Shown one piece after another: positions 7,486 through 18,400 of a DNA stretch of 64,000 nucleotides. How positions within the stretch are numbered: position 1 is the stretch's first letter; each line of letters starts with the position of its first letter. The DNA comes from Treponema sp. (GTDB taxonomy: Bacteria > Spirochaetota > Spirochaetia > Treponematales > Treponemataceae), in contig JAEDJA010000012.1 of NCBI GenBank assembly GCA_016296575.1, positions 1 to 64,000 of the forward strand. Direction: 5' to 3'. The notes beneath the pieces are model-generated. The model made no database searches and had not been told where the DNA came from. It worked only from the letters and a program-made list of their open reading frames with translations. A program made the translations under genes and the position numbers.

Positions 7486-9816
7486 TTACTGATTTATTTT
7501 CAAGAATGGAGTATACACGAAATCTCCATAATATTCAAAATCTTCTTTAATAATGCTGTCCAGTACGGAAACTCCATCATCAACATAGTGACCTTTTACT
7601 TTGTCGCCCAAAACAGGTTTTCTGTATTCAAGACTGGATTCTTCGCAGGTTCCTGTAAAAGGCTGGTCATCAGTAATATCAGGAGAAATGTAGTCATAAT
7701 TTCCACTGTTATTCCAGTACATATAACCCTGGTTGATGGAATCTCTTACACCAAAAACCTGTTTCTGAACATAATCTTTATCATAATACTGACGGTCATA
7801 GCGAACATTCAGATAGAAGGCCTGGATCCACGGACGGATGATTGCCCGGTTTCGGGTAATAACACTGTTGCGGAAAGAACCATAGTAATAAATGCGGTAA
7901 GTTCGATCGGCAGCAGGCGCATATTCCAGGAAGTTCTGTTCAAAGTGACTTGGATAGAACATAGGTCCTATTACATCAACATATTCACTCATAAGTTCTG
8001 CATCCTGACCGGTTCTAGTTCCAGATCTGTACCAGCCGTTTGCACCGTAAATATCAATTCCTATTGGAGCATCAATGTTTTCACGGGCGTAGGAAAGGAA
8101 TGAAATAAGGGCAGATTCTTTGTCCATACCTTTTTCCTGGTAACGGTATTTTGTGCTTGAAAGATTTTCACCGTCGGTAGGAAAGCGGATATAATCAAAC
8201 TGAATTTCATCAAAACCACGGCGAACCAGTTCCTGAGCAATCGCAACATTGTATTCCCAAACATATTCACAGTATGGATCAACCCACTTTTCGTCATAAT
8301 AAACAGCCTGTTTTCCACCACTTGAGCCGTCTTCATTGACTATATCGTCATAACCTTTAATTCCAAGCCAGGATTTATTTGTTGTTCTATCCCAAACTGA
8401 ATATTTTTCTTTCCCATAAGAGGCAAGATTTTTATCCTTGAAAACAACCAGTCGGGCAATCAGATAGACGCCTTCTTTCTTAAATGTATCAACAAAATTT
8501 TCCAGATCGATGGCATAACCGCTTTCCTTAGCTTTTTCAGCAACAAATGGATCAGTTGTGTGGTAGCGCAAAAGTCCATAATCATCTTTCATGTCGATTA
8601 CAAGACTGTTCAGATTATTGTCTTTAATGATCTTTTTAAATTTATCAATACCTTCCTGATTGCGGCACTGATAGGCACTTACATAAATTGATTTTTTACC
8701 ATCGGCAGTACTGGCAAAACGGGTATTTACAGTTCCAGGATAAAGCTGCCAAAGCTCAGAAAGAAGAACACCTTCCGAAAATCCGCTGCGGCTTGAAGGA
8801 ATCCAGGCTGTATTTACCATGCCAGGAACATTTGCAAAAGCCTTGTCCCAGTTTGCAGCTTCGCTTGGTTTTCCAGGACTTGACATAAGATTTAAATCAA
8901 CTGCAGCAAAACCTTCCATGGTAGTCCACAAAAGGGCACCGTCTACATAAGTAAGGCCATCTGTGGATTCAAGAGGTTCTTTCCCTTTGTAAATAAGATT
9001 TACTTTCTTTTCTTCCCAGGAAAGCTCGTAGATATTTGGCAAAAATGACTGTGAAAAATAAACATCGGTTCTAACTGTTCCATCCATGTCTTTTTTTGCA
9101 ACGCACAGAATATCAGAAACTTCGTCCGTATTGGAAAGGGTCTTCATTATTTCAAAACCAGTTTTAAGATCTGTCCATTTAGATTTTGGATCGTCAGGGA
9201 AAATGTATGCAACACCGTAAAGAGGATGACTCATAAATACAACACACTGGCCATTAATTGTAGCAACGGCGCAGGCTTTTACACCAGGTGTAGTAACGCT
9301 TCTGGATCCAAGACTTGTCCAGGTTTTTCCATAATCTCTTGAAAGGAAAACTGCATCTTTTGTTGCTGTTACCATTTCTGCATTGTTCAACGGATTTACC
9401 GCAATATCTTTAAGAGGGTGAATCTGTTCTTCAAGTGTTGTTGTTTCTCCGTCGTATTTTTTTATAACAAAGGTTGGGAGTCCTTCACTTCTAAGTTCAA
9501 AATTTTTCAGACCATTGGTATAGTAAATTCCCATTGAAGTTCGGATAATATATTTTTCAGATACCTTTCCTTCCACTGGATTTGCATCCGTAATAGGAAT
9601 AATCTGATCTACCCGTCCATCAGTCCACAAAGGAAAACAGGCGTTATTTGAAGTAAGACGATAAAGTCCTTCATCAGATCCTACTACAAAAGTCTGGGAT
9701 GAATCTGTATCTTTACTGCTCTGAGTATTTGGAAGCTGATAGAGAGGGTTAATCTCTCGGGCAAAAAGACTTGCCGACAGTAATACTGTACAAAATAAAA
9801 AAACCGGTTTTTTCAT
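7486..9816 (-). CDS. Secreted DUF4015 putative glycoside hydrolase with BNR-like N-terminus
   Basis: A 776-aa exported protein. Residues 1-19 are a signal peptide (MKKPVFLFCTVLLSASLFA). The first ~330 residues hold propeller-like repeats, including a BNR-type FLSRDYGKTWTSLGS. From about 390 on is the DUF4015 TIM-barrel (YVSAYQCRN…LVIDMKDDYGLLRYHTTD, RRGFDEIQFDYIRFPTDG, IGIDIYGANGW, VDVIGPMFYPSHF). The acidic clusters in FDYIRFP and DIYG fit glycosidase active sites, but no activity is established. It has its own sigma-28-like promoter within 15 bp of the start. It lies just downstream of the HD-GYP-like gene of the envelope locus. Confidence 0.8.
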   Translation of the reverse strand: MKKPVFLFCTVLLSASLFAREINPLYQLPNTQSSKDTDSSQTFVVGSDEGLYRLTSNNACFPLWTDGRVDQIIPITDANPVEGKVSEKYIIRTSMGIYYTNGLKNFELRSEGLPTFVIKKYDGETTTLEEQIHPLKDIAVNPLNNAEMVTATKDAVFLSRDYGKTWTSLGSRSVTTPGVKACAVATINGQCVVFMSHPLYGVAYIFPDDPKSKWTDLKTGFEIMKTLSNTDEVSDILCVAKKDMDGTVRTDVYFSQSFLPNIYELSWEEKKVNLIYKGKEPLESTDGLTYVDGALLWTTMEGFAAVDLNLMSSPGKPSEAANWDKAFANVPGMVNTAWIPSSRSGFSEGVLLSELWQLYPGTVNTRFASTADGKKSIYVSAYQCRNQEGIDKFKKIIKDNNLNSLVIDMKDDYGLLRYHTTDPFVAEKAKESGYAIDLENFVDTFKKEGVYLIARLVVFKDKNLASYGKEKYSVWDRTTNKSWLGIKGYDDIVNEDGSSGGKQAVYYDEKWVDPYCEYVWEYNVAIAQELVRRGFDEIQFDYIRFPTDGENLSSTKYRYQEKGMDKESALISFLSYARENIDAPIGIDIYGANGWYRSGTRTGQDAELMSEYVDVIGPMFYPSHFEQNFLEYAPAADRTYRIYYYGSFRNSVITRNRAIIRPWIQAFYLNVRYDRQYYDKDYVQKQVFGVRDSINQGYMYWNNSGNYDYISPDITDDQPFTGTCEESSLEYRKPVLGDKVKGHYVDDGVSVLDSIIKEDFEYYGDFVYTPFLKINQ

Positions 9817-9823
9817 ACCTCAT

Positions 9824-9851
9824 CTATCGGCAGAAAAAACCGGTTATTTTA
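9824..9851 (-). promoter_or_regulatory. Sigma-28 (FliA)-like promoter upstream of the DUF4015 gene
   Basis: On the minus strand TAAA (9851-9848), 16 nt, GCCGATAG (9831-9824), then 7 nt to ATG 9816. FliA/SigD promoters have TAAA, 14-16 nt, GCCGATAA/T. The GAGG just before ATG is partly inside the expected leader. Confidence 0.5.
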
Positions 9852-9858
9852 GACAATT

Positions 9859-11373
9859 CTAAATGATTTGTTCCAGAATATTTACAACATCCGGATCATA
9901 GAACTGTGGCTGCTCACGAAGCTTTTCAAGAGCAGTTTCCTTATCCATGATTTCGCGGTAATCACGTTTACTGCTCATGGAAATAAAGGATTCACAAACA
10001 CGAATCAAACGGGCAATCTGAGGGATTTCGTCACCCTTCAGACCTTTTGGATAACCCGATCCGTCCATGTTCTCATGGTGAAAACGGGATGCTCCGTCAA
10101 ATACTTCCCAGTACTTTTTAGGAACAAAGTCCAGACGATTTTCTGCCTGATTAACGTGATTCTGCATTTCTTTACGCTGTTCAGGTGTGAGCTGTTCAGC
10201 AGAAAGCAGTTCTTCCGGCAGTTCAAGGAATCCTGCATCGTATATCATTGCAGCACAGAAATAAAGCATACTTTCACCCTGTGGAAGACCCAGCTGGATG
10301 GCAATTTTGTATACCATTTCTGATACGTTTTTACTGTTATTTTTGCGACCAGTAACCTGGTCAATTTTTGAACCAATTTCTTCACATTTTACTGCAAGGG
10401 TTCTAAGTTCTTCCTGCTGTTCTGGTGTCTGTTCAACATCCGGAAGAGCAGTTGGTGTCCATCGTGAACTACCTGCAAGTTTAAGCTGTCCAGGTCCACC
10501 AGCACCACCGTACATATCTACAACACTTCCAAGCATAAGGCGGTTTGTTGCATTCTGAGAGGCTGCCAGCTGACGGAATGCCTGAACATACTGTTCCTGC
10601 TGAATCTGCTGGTTCTTAAAGCCGCGGCGAGCAATAAGAATAATAACAAGAACAATCAGGAGGATAAGAACTACAATTCCTACAATAAGGAAAAGAATTG
10701 TCTTTGTTGACTTCTGGTTGTTTTCGTTACCTTTTTTAAGCTCTTCTACCATTTCTCGGTTTGAATCAAGGGCTTCTTTCTGAGCTTTTGCCATTTCCTG
10801 ACTGGCCTTGGCTGCTTCTTTCTGAGCAACGGCACTTTCTTCAAAACCTTTTTGAAGTTCATTCATAAGTTCTTCGTTGCGACGAGAATTTTCTTCACTC
10901 TGATTCAAAAGAATTTCACTCTGCTCACGCATAGCATTCAACTGGTCCTGGTTCATCTTATCCTGAGCCTTTCTTTGAGCAGCAAGTTCATCTTCTTTTT
11001 TCTGTTCCTGAATTGACTTAACCTGCTTTACAAGCTTCTGAAGATCAGTATTGTCTACAGTAGGAAATTTCTCCAGATTCTGGACAATATCGATGTAAAA
11101 CTGTTCGTCATACTCTGATTTAAGATTTGTAAGACACTGTTTATAAATCTGACGTGCAAAGATTACAATATTCATGTCAGGGTTTTCTGATTTATTCAAT
11201 GTCAAAGCCTGGTTGATGTACTTGTAAGCATCAGTCAGATTTCCTTCTTCATAAGCTGCATCTGCTTTATCCAAAAATCTTGTAGCCAGATCATTTGTTG
11301 CAGCAAATGTGCCCGCCGTAAAAATGGCAAACATAGCAATGTAAAAAATTTTTTTAATCTTAGCGGATAACAT
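9859..11373 (-). CDS. Membrane-anchored HD-GYP-like protein with its HD pair altered
   Basis: A 504-aa protein. Residues 1-24 form a signal/anchor, 25-95 helical TPR-like repeats (DKADAAYEEGNLTDAYKYIN), about 110-215 a long Gln/Glu/Lys coiled coil, about 222-247 a membrane helix (ILFLIVGIVVLILLIVLVII), and 355-504 an HD-GYP-type domain. HHENMDGSGYPKGLKGDEIP (from 432) matches the GYP signature exactly, but AAMIYDAGF (374-382) stands where HDIGK is expected: His is Tyr and Lys is Phe. The later Asp is also missing (RVCESF). Canonical proteins hydrolyse c-di-GMP; this one probably binds rather than cleaves. Its start overlaps the upstream gene by 14 bp. Confidence 0.8.
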   Translation of the reverse strand: MLSAKIKKIFYIAMFAIFTAGTFAATNDLATRFLDKADAAYEEGNLTDAYKYINQALTLNKSENPDMNIVIFARQIYKQCLTNLKSEYDEQFYIDIVQNLEKFPTVDNTDLQKLVKQVKSIQEQKKEDELAAQRKAQDKMNQDQLNAMREQSEILLNQSEENSRRNEELMNELQKGFEESAVAQKEAAKASQEMAKAQKEALDSNREMVEELKKGNENNQKSTKTILFLIVGIVVLILLIVLVIILIARRGFKNQQIQQEQYVQAFRQLAASQNATNRLMLGSVVDMYGGAGGPGQLKLAGSSRWTPTALPDVEQTPEQQEELRTLAVKCEEIGSKIDQVTGRKNNSKNVSEMVYKIAIQLGLPQGESMLYFCAAMIYDAGFLELPEELLSAEQLTPEQRKEMQNHVNQAENRLDFVPKKYWEVFDGASRFHHENMDGSGYPKGLKGDEIPQIARLIRVCESFISMSSKRDYREIMDKETALEKLREQPQFYDPDVVNILEQII

Positions 11374-12466
11374 TTTCAGCTCCTATCGCAATTATGATTT
11401 TTGCTCTATTTTCAATTCCATTGTTTTTTATAAACAGATAATCTTTTAGACCAAAGTTGAAAGTAAGTTTAAGTCTGTCCATTTCAGCATAAGGAATACA
11501 GATATTTGCTCCAAATCCCATAGCTGCATTCAAATCTTTATAGAAGAAATGTCCAGGATAGTAGTCAGCATTAAGACTGAACTGTGCAGAACCAATAGCT
11601 GCATTTCCAATTCCAATACCTACCGCAGGTGTAATAAAGGTTCCGAAAAGATCAGCACTGACTGCATTGGTGTTTCTTACTACAGGAAGTGCAACAAATC
11701 CTGCGCGAACAAAGAATCTATCCCAGAATCCATTAAATGAAATCTTTGGCATAAGCTCCAGGTTCAAAAGCATAGTGTTATCCAATTCCGGTCTTGCAAA
11801 CGAAAGATGGAAGGCACTGTATGCATCAAAGCCCAGGTTTACAGATTCTTTCTGATGTTCGAAATCAAAAGCGGCCGAAATACCGTACTTAAAGTCCATG
11901 AACTTATCGCTCTGATTTGTAACCAAGTCCCCATCAACAATACCAAAACGGAACTGCCAGATATTGGAAGACATTTTCTGATCTTTCTTCTGGAAGACTT
12001 TCTGTCCATCGGCAGCGTTTACTGTTTCGTAGGATTTTTCTACGGTAGAACGCTGTTCCTCTTTTGATGCTGCCAGTTTTGCCTGGAGTCTTTCTTCTTC
12101 AAGAAGAGCCTGTTTTTCGGCAGCACGCTGTTCTTCAAAAGCCTCAGAAATAAGTGCATACATTTCAACAGCGTCTGTATTATCAAGGTTGTTGTCGATG
12201 ATAACCAGAATTGCATTCATGGCAAACTCGTAGTCATTGGTAATAATCAGACGACGTACTTTTTTGGTGGCGTAATTTTCCATCAAATAGTAATACTTGT
12301 CGCCCTGATTTTCCTGAAGAACTACATTAAGTCCTGTTTCCGATTTCTGTTGGAAGGCAGTATCAATTTCATGATAAACATCGCTGACATAGTCTTCCAG
12401 TGCAAATACATGACCTGCACAAAGCAGCATTATTGAAGCAACAAGTAAACGTTTCAATCGTTTCAT
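11360..12466 (-). CDS. OMP-like envelope protein with helical N-terminal region
   Basis: A 368-aa exported protein. MKRLKRLLVASIMLLCAGHV with cleavage near FA-LE is a signal peptide. Residues about 25-130 are helical and acidic, ending in a Gln/Glu-rich coiled coil. From about 165 the chain alternates short amphipathic strands (FRFGIVDGDLV, FKYGISAAFDFEHQ, VNLGFDAYSAFHL, PAVGIGIGNAAIGSAQFSLN), as in an outer-membrane barrel. No family name is recognised. ATG 12466 is chosen for GGAGG at about 12479; an in-frame GTG 18 bp upstream lies inside that site. It is 22 bp below the giant gene and overlaps the next by 14 bp. Confidence 0.7.
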   Translation of the reverse strand: MKRLKRLLVASIMLLCAGHVFALEDYVSDVYHEIDTAFQQKSETGLNVVLQENQGDKYYYLMENYATKKVRRLIITNDYEFAMNAILVIIDNNLDNTDAVEMYALISEAFEEQRAAEKQALLEEERLQAKLAASKEEQRSTVEKSYETVNAADGQKVFQKKDQKMSSNIWQFRFGIVDGDLVTNQSDKFMDFKYGISAAFDFEHQKESVNLGFDAYSAFHLSFARPELDNTMLLNLELMPKISFNGFWDRFFVRAGFVALPVVRNTNAVSADLFGTFITPAVGIGIGNAAIGSAQFSLNADYYPGHFFYKDLNAAMGFGANICIPYAEMDRLKLTFNFGLKDYLFIKNNGIENRAKIIIAIGAENVIR

Positions 12467-12488
12467 AACTATGATATCCTCCACTGCC

Positions 12489-15400
12489 CTAGAAAATACT
12501 TAAACGGAAACCAACAGAGAACGTTGGCAGAATACGACGGATGTCATCTGATGTAACGTCTGATGGAATAAACCAAACTGAACCTTCAGTGTACATTGAT
12601 ATTGTACTGAAAGCCTTTACTTCAGCAAAGTGAACTCGTGGAAATTCCAGCTGTCCAATAAGGGCTGAAAGAATCTGTCCCTGATCTGAGAAGTATGAGA
12701 AGTTGGCACCAATTGCAACGCTTGCATAGAGCCATTCCCAGTCGTGTCCCAAAAAGTATGCAAACGGAATTGTGGAAACGTTTGCAAGAATCTTAAGTCC
12801 AAGAATATTAGAACCACCGTATCGTGATTCTGTAAGGTCGCGCTTAAGCAGTGCTGAAACTGTATCACGCTGAGCCTGTGTAAACTGTCCCCAATGAACC
12901 TGAAGTTTTACGTTTTCATCAAAGAAGGTAAGACCAGCACCTACATCAAAGAGAGTTGCACCCCAGAAGTTTACATCAACATAAAGTCCCTGGATGAATG
13001 AAGGAACTTCGTAAGATGCCTTGTCACCTTTTCGGAGTTTTATTTCAACTTCTTCAAGACCAATGTCATCACCAGAAAGTCCTGAGAATTCAAGCTCCTG
13101 GTTGTAACGTCCACCCATTGTAGGTGAAATAAGCTTTACACTTGGTTTTGTATTATCAATCTGAATAACAATGCGGTCAATAGCAGTTTCACCGTTTTTC
13201 ATTGTGGCACGAATTACCATGAAGTGTGCACCTTCTGCCATATCTTCATTTTCAATACGGTAGGCCCATTTTCCAGATTCACTGAGAAGTTCAAAGGTTT
13301 TACCATTGTTGAAGCTGATTTCAACCTTTTCTACAGTTTTTGCAGCAATTGCAGCCTTGAATTCTTTTGTAGCTTCTTTTGTTTTTGCCATCAAAAGGTC
13401 ATCTTCGGCAATGGAATAACCGGCTTCACCGCGGAGGTAAGGTCGTTTTGTAGCAAAGTCACCGTATGCAAAATTGTCTACAGTAATCCATGGACCAAAC
13501 GGACTGTAAGTGAGAGTCTGTGGTCTTGATTTTACTTTAACACCAGTATCAAGAGTTGCTTCAACAAAATATTCGTGAACTCCTTCCTTGATTTCAGAAT
13601 CTGGTCCCAGTTCAAACTTGAAGTAACCGCTCTTTGTAAGATGTGTATCCTGGATAAGTTTTCCATCAATATAAAGGTGGAGAGCCTGAATTTCATTTTC
13701 AGAAGCAGCCTGACCATAAATATTGAACTTACCGGTTTTATGTTCACCGTTCAAAGGATACAGAAGATCGATTGTAGCGGCATCCTTGTTCTTTTCAAGG
13801 TGGATGTTACGAGAAACGTTTGTCTTGTTTCCAGCCTTATCTTCGGCAGAAAGTTCAACGTTGTAAAATCCGTCAGGAAGGTCTGTAATATCCATGATGT
13901 CACCAATAACGCGGTCAATTTTGAAGTCACGTCTAATGGCTTTTCCAGTCTGATCCATGTTGCGGATTGTAACATACATGCTTGTAATTTCCAGATTATC
14001 ATATGAGTAACCTGAGAAGAACAGATTTCCTGTTGTAGTTGAATCATCCTTTGGAAGCTCAAGGTGAAGCACTGGAGCTTCGTTATCAATATTAATCAAA
14101 GATGAGTAAAGTCCCTGAATGTCGTAGTTATCAAAAATCTTGAGGAATACTACCTGAGTTCCACCTGGAATTGCACGGGAATCAACAGTGTAAGACCATT
14201 CTTCAGTTCCAACTGCATCGTTGTAAGTGTTTCCGTTATCCAGAGAAATCTGAACCTTCTGAATACCGTTTTTATCGCTTGCAACACCCTTAATAGTAAT
14301 AAGTTCACGAACTGAAGTGTCGATAGTTGGTGTTACAACTGCACCTTTTGGTTCTTCAAGAGAGATTCGGAACTTACGTGTTGTTTCAAGACCTTTAACA
14401 CCGTTGATATCAACAGCGTAAACTGTTACTGAATGTTCGTTATCAGTCATTGATGAAAGTGGTATATCCAGAGAGAAGCTGGTTCCAACTTCAGGAATCT
14501 GTTTGTAAGGACCGTCATCAATTTTATAGAAGATAGTAGAAGGACCATCATCATCGTAAATAACCCCGGAAATTGTAAAGTCACGGGTAATTACCTGGTT
14601 TTCTTCAGGAACGTGGATTTCTGAAACAGGAAGGTCACTTTCATTATCAATAAGGAACTTCCATGCAATCATTTCATTTTTGTTTCCGGCTTCATCTGTA
14701 AATACAAAGCTCATTGTATCATCGATAGGTTTTTCTTCTGTACCGATCATTACTGAAACAAGATTTGATTCAATTGGAAGTTCTGATTTTGATTTTTCAC
14801 CAGGAGCAACGTATTCAGCCTTCGAAAGCATTCCATTGTCTTTTACTTCAAATACGATAAGGTTTTCACCGTTTACAATGTCGTCATCCAAAGGTTCAAC
14901 AACTGTTACGTCTGGAGGAGTTATATCTTTGTATGCAGCTTTATAGGCTGTAACACTGTTTCCGCACACGTCTGTGGCACGAACAATGATTGAAACAAGG
15001 CCATCAGGAATATGAGAGATTTCAAGATCCTTAGAGAATGTAACACCACGGGCATCGCCTTTTGCTGTTGTAAAGGAAATGTTGTTCCATGTTTCACCAT
15101 TATCCAGTGAGTATTCAACTTTTGCAACACCGATTGTATCAGCAACAGTACCTGACAGTTTTACATTATTGTTGAGCCACTGCTGCATTTCCGGAGTTTC
15201 AATCTTAAGGTCCGGTGCACCAGAATCTTTTGTAAGGTTGAATGCTGCACTCTCGTAAACATCGCCAAGTCCGTCTGTTACACGAAGCTTTACATTGTTA
15301 TAAACTCCGTCTGAGTTTGCATGGAGAGTTATCAGTCTTCCGTTTGTGTCGATTGAAAGATCGCCTGTTGAAGCAACCAGTTCAGCAGTTATTGGAAGAG

Positions 15401-18400
15401 GCAGGTTTGCGTAATAACAGAATTCTCCATCAGCAGGAAGTATATATGAGTTTGAAACAGAATCAAATTTAACTCCTGTTCCTGCCATTGTATAAACTTT
15501 TTCTTCATCGTCTTTTGCAAGATCATCTACTGTGCGAACTACACGGATAGTTCCCCAGATTGACTGTTCAAGACCACCGGCTTTTACGTTCATGCGAACT
15601 TTTGTAACACGGGAAGAAAGGTTCTTCAAAGGAATTTCTGCAATCCATCTTGTAGGATTATCCCCCTTAGGATTCGGTTTAATGAGTTTTGCTGAACCAG
15701 TCTGTTTTACATCCCCACCTGCAACTGAATCACCTGAAATTTCGTATGTAACACCAGTTACTGCAGCGCCTGTATCAATGTAAGCAACGATTTTTCCAGC
15801 ATCACTGGCCTGATTTGCAACAACTGTCATACCTGAAAGATATTCTTCGTCGTTTACAGAAACAAAGTTTGCACTAAGTGTTGGCTTTTTCATAGCGGCG
15901 AATTTTGCAGCTGTGATTTTTCCGTTTGCATCTACTGCAGACCAGGCAAGATTGTTTGTACCTTCAATCATGTTTTCACGAGAGAAATGTTCAAAAGCTT
16001 CTTCGCCTGGAACCTGAGAAATACTGCGTGCATAAACGTCAATTCCATCGAACCAGGAAACTACTGGTACTTTTGGAACAGGCATTTTTCCTTTTTCATT
16101 TTCTGTAAGCTCAGGAATCTTGTCCACTGCAACAATGGCAGTTTTCTTCATGCCGGCATTACTTTCAGCTACAATTTCAACAAGGTAGGCCCCGTTTCCA
16201 AGAGAATCTGATTCAATGTGGAATTCAAAGCTTCCTTTATCGTCGATTTCAACATCTGTAAAGCCTTCTGGAACTGTAGTACCTTTTACAGCAGAAATAA
16301 TTCCAGCTTTCATTTCGATAGATGCCGAAAGGAGTCTGTACTGAACACGCATAAGACCTGTACTGCATGCAGCTTTACCCTTGATTTTTACATCCTGGAG
16401 ATTAAGGTCATAAGCTTTTTTTGAAATATATTCACCATCCTGGAAAATATCATCCAGCTCCAGTGTTGGGATTTCAGTATCATTTACAAAAATCAGAGGA
16501 CGGCTTTCAATAACATCATTTTTGGCTGTAGTTACTTTAATTACAACTGGTTCTGATGTTCCCTTTTCTTCTGTAGCAATAAGACGAATCTGATTTCCGC
16601 TGGTTTCAATCGAGGCAAATTTTGTTGCTGGAGAAATTTCTGCTTTCTTAATATCTCCACCGATTACATAACCTGTTGCAGGAAAGTTCAGATCATTTAC
16701 AATTCGTCCTTCTTCATCAACACGGCTGTCATCGAAAACTACCATAGGCACATCAGATTTGATTTCAGAAGTATTGGTAATATAAACCATTGTTTTGTAT
16801 TCTGTTGTGCGGTCAAAAATATCTGTGGCAGTAATTGTAAGCTTTGAAAGACCCTTTGGAAGATCATTTGTAACAGGAATAACCAGTGAATAGTTCATTA
16901 CATTTTTAAGTGCAAGGTCTGAATCAATGGCTTCTTCTTTTCGCCAGGACCAGTTTGTATGAATATTTTTAAGTCCTGTTGTTGATGTAATATCGAACTT
17001 TAATGAAGAACCACTTTCCGGATGAATTTCGGTAGCGTTTTTCCAGTCCTGACTGTCTTTTCCTGATGAAAGGCTAACTTTATCGAATTTTGGAGCTTCA
17101 CCCTGGCACATAAACTCAACTGATACAGGATTTCCATCTATACCGTTGATATCGGTAGCAATTACTGTAACCTTGTGTTTTCCAGTAGAAAGCTCTGAGT
17201 TTTTAGGAAGCTCAAAGAAGAAAGAACCTCGTGTTTCAAGAGCCTGGTAATCAGATCCATCAAGTGCCATTCGTACAGATTTAACACCGTCGTCATCAAC
17301 TGCAAGTCCACGAACATAAATTGGTTCATCATTATAATAAGAACGAGCTGCAACAGGATTTTCGATTGTTACAACCGGTTTGTCATTTTCAGTATTGATT
17401 TTAATATTCTGAGATACTTCTACAATGTTTCCAGCAACGTCCTGGGCTTTGATTGTAAATTTCTGTGTTTTTTCTTTGGCGTTTGTGGCATCGAAATTGA
17501 GACACCAGTAAGGGTTACCTGGAATCAGTTCAATATCACCTTTTTCGTTACCGTATGTCCATGAAAGAGATGTAATTCCCATAATATCTTTTGCATAACC
17601 GGCAATTGAGAATTTTCCATTTACTTCACGGTCTGGAGTTGGAGAAACGATTTTAACATCTGGCTTTGTATTGTCTATAAAATAAAGGAATGAATAAATA
17701 CCTGTAGATGTGGCATTATCAGTTGCCTTAAACCAGATAACCGCTGGTCCGTCTTTAAATTCTTTTGTATTAACTACAATGTCAAAAGTTGCATAACGGC
17801 CTTTTACATTATTGTTGATTTTTACAGGAATAAAATTCTGTCCGTTGTCGATGGAATAAAGAAGATCATGAATACCGTTACCATCTTCTACACGTCCAAC
17901 AAAGTGAGTATTTCCAGAAACAAGAACACCCATTTTTTTATCGTTGATTGATGTAACAGGCTGACGTCGGTCCAACTGCCATGTAAGTTCAGTTGTTTTT
18001 CCTCTAAGGCCATTAATATCATAACCAACTACTTTTATAGTATGAGGACCTTCTTCAAGATCCCGTGTATCAAGATAGTAAGACCAGAATTCAGCACCTT
18101 CTGCACGAATTGGATTTGCTTCATCACCGTCAAGAATCAGATCAATGTGATCTACACCATCATCATCAATACAGGTTCCTACAATATTCAAGTTACCTAC
18201 AACTCGCATATTAGGATAAGGGTTGGTGATACCAGGGATACAAAGATCAGAGTCAGGGTCGACATAAATATTGTGTGGTCCTTCAACATAAGTATTACCA
18301 CCCTTATCTTTGGCCGTAATCATGATGTTGTATTTACCCTTTTTCTTTCCCTCGAGATCAAAAGTCTCAGTCCAGCTGTTCATATTCTGAACATCTTTTG

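Noticed and set aside
7300..8103. 267-codon plus-strand frame opposite pyrE and the DUF4015 gene
   Set aside because: Both minus-strand genes have clear family motifs. The plus frame is a shadow with a composition typical of antisense translation.
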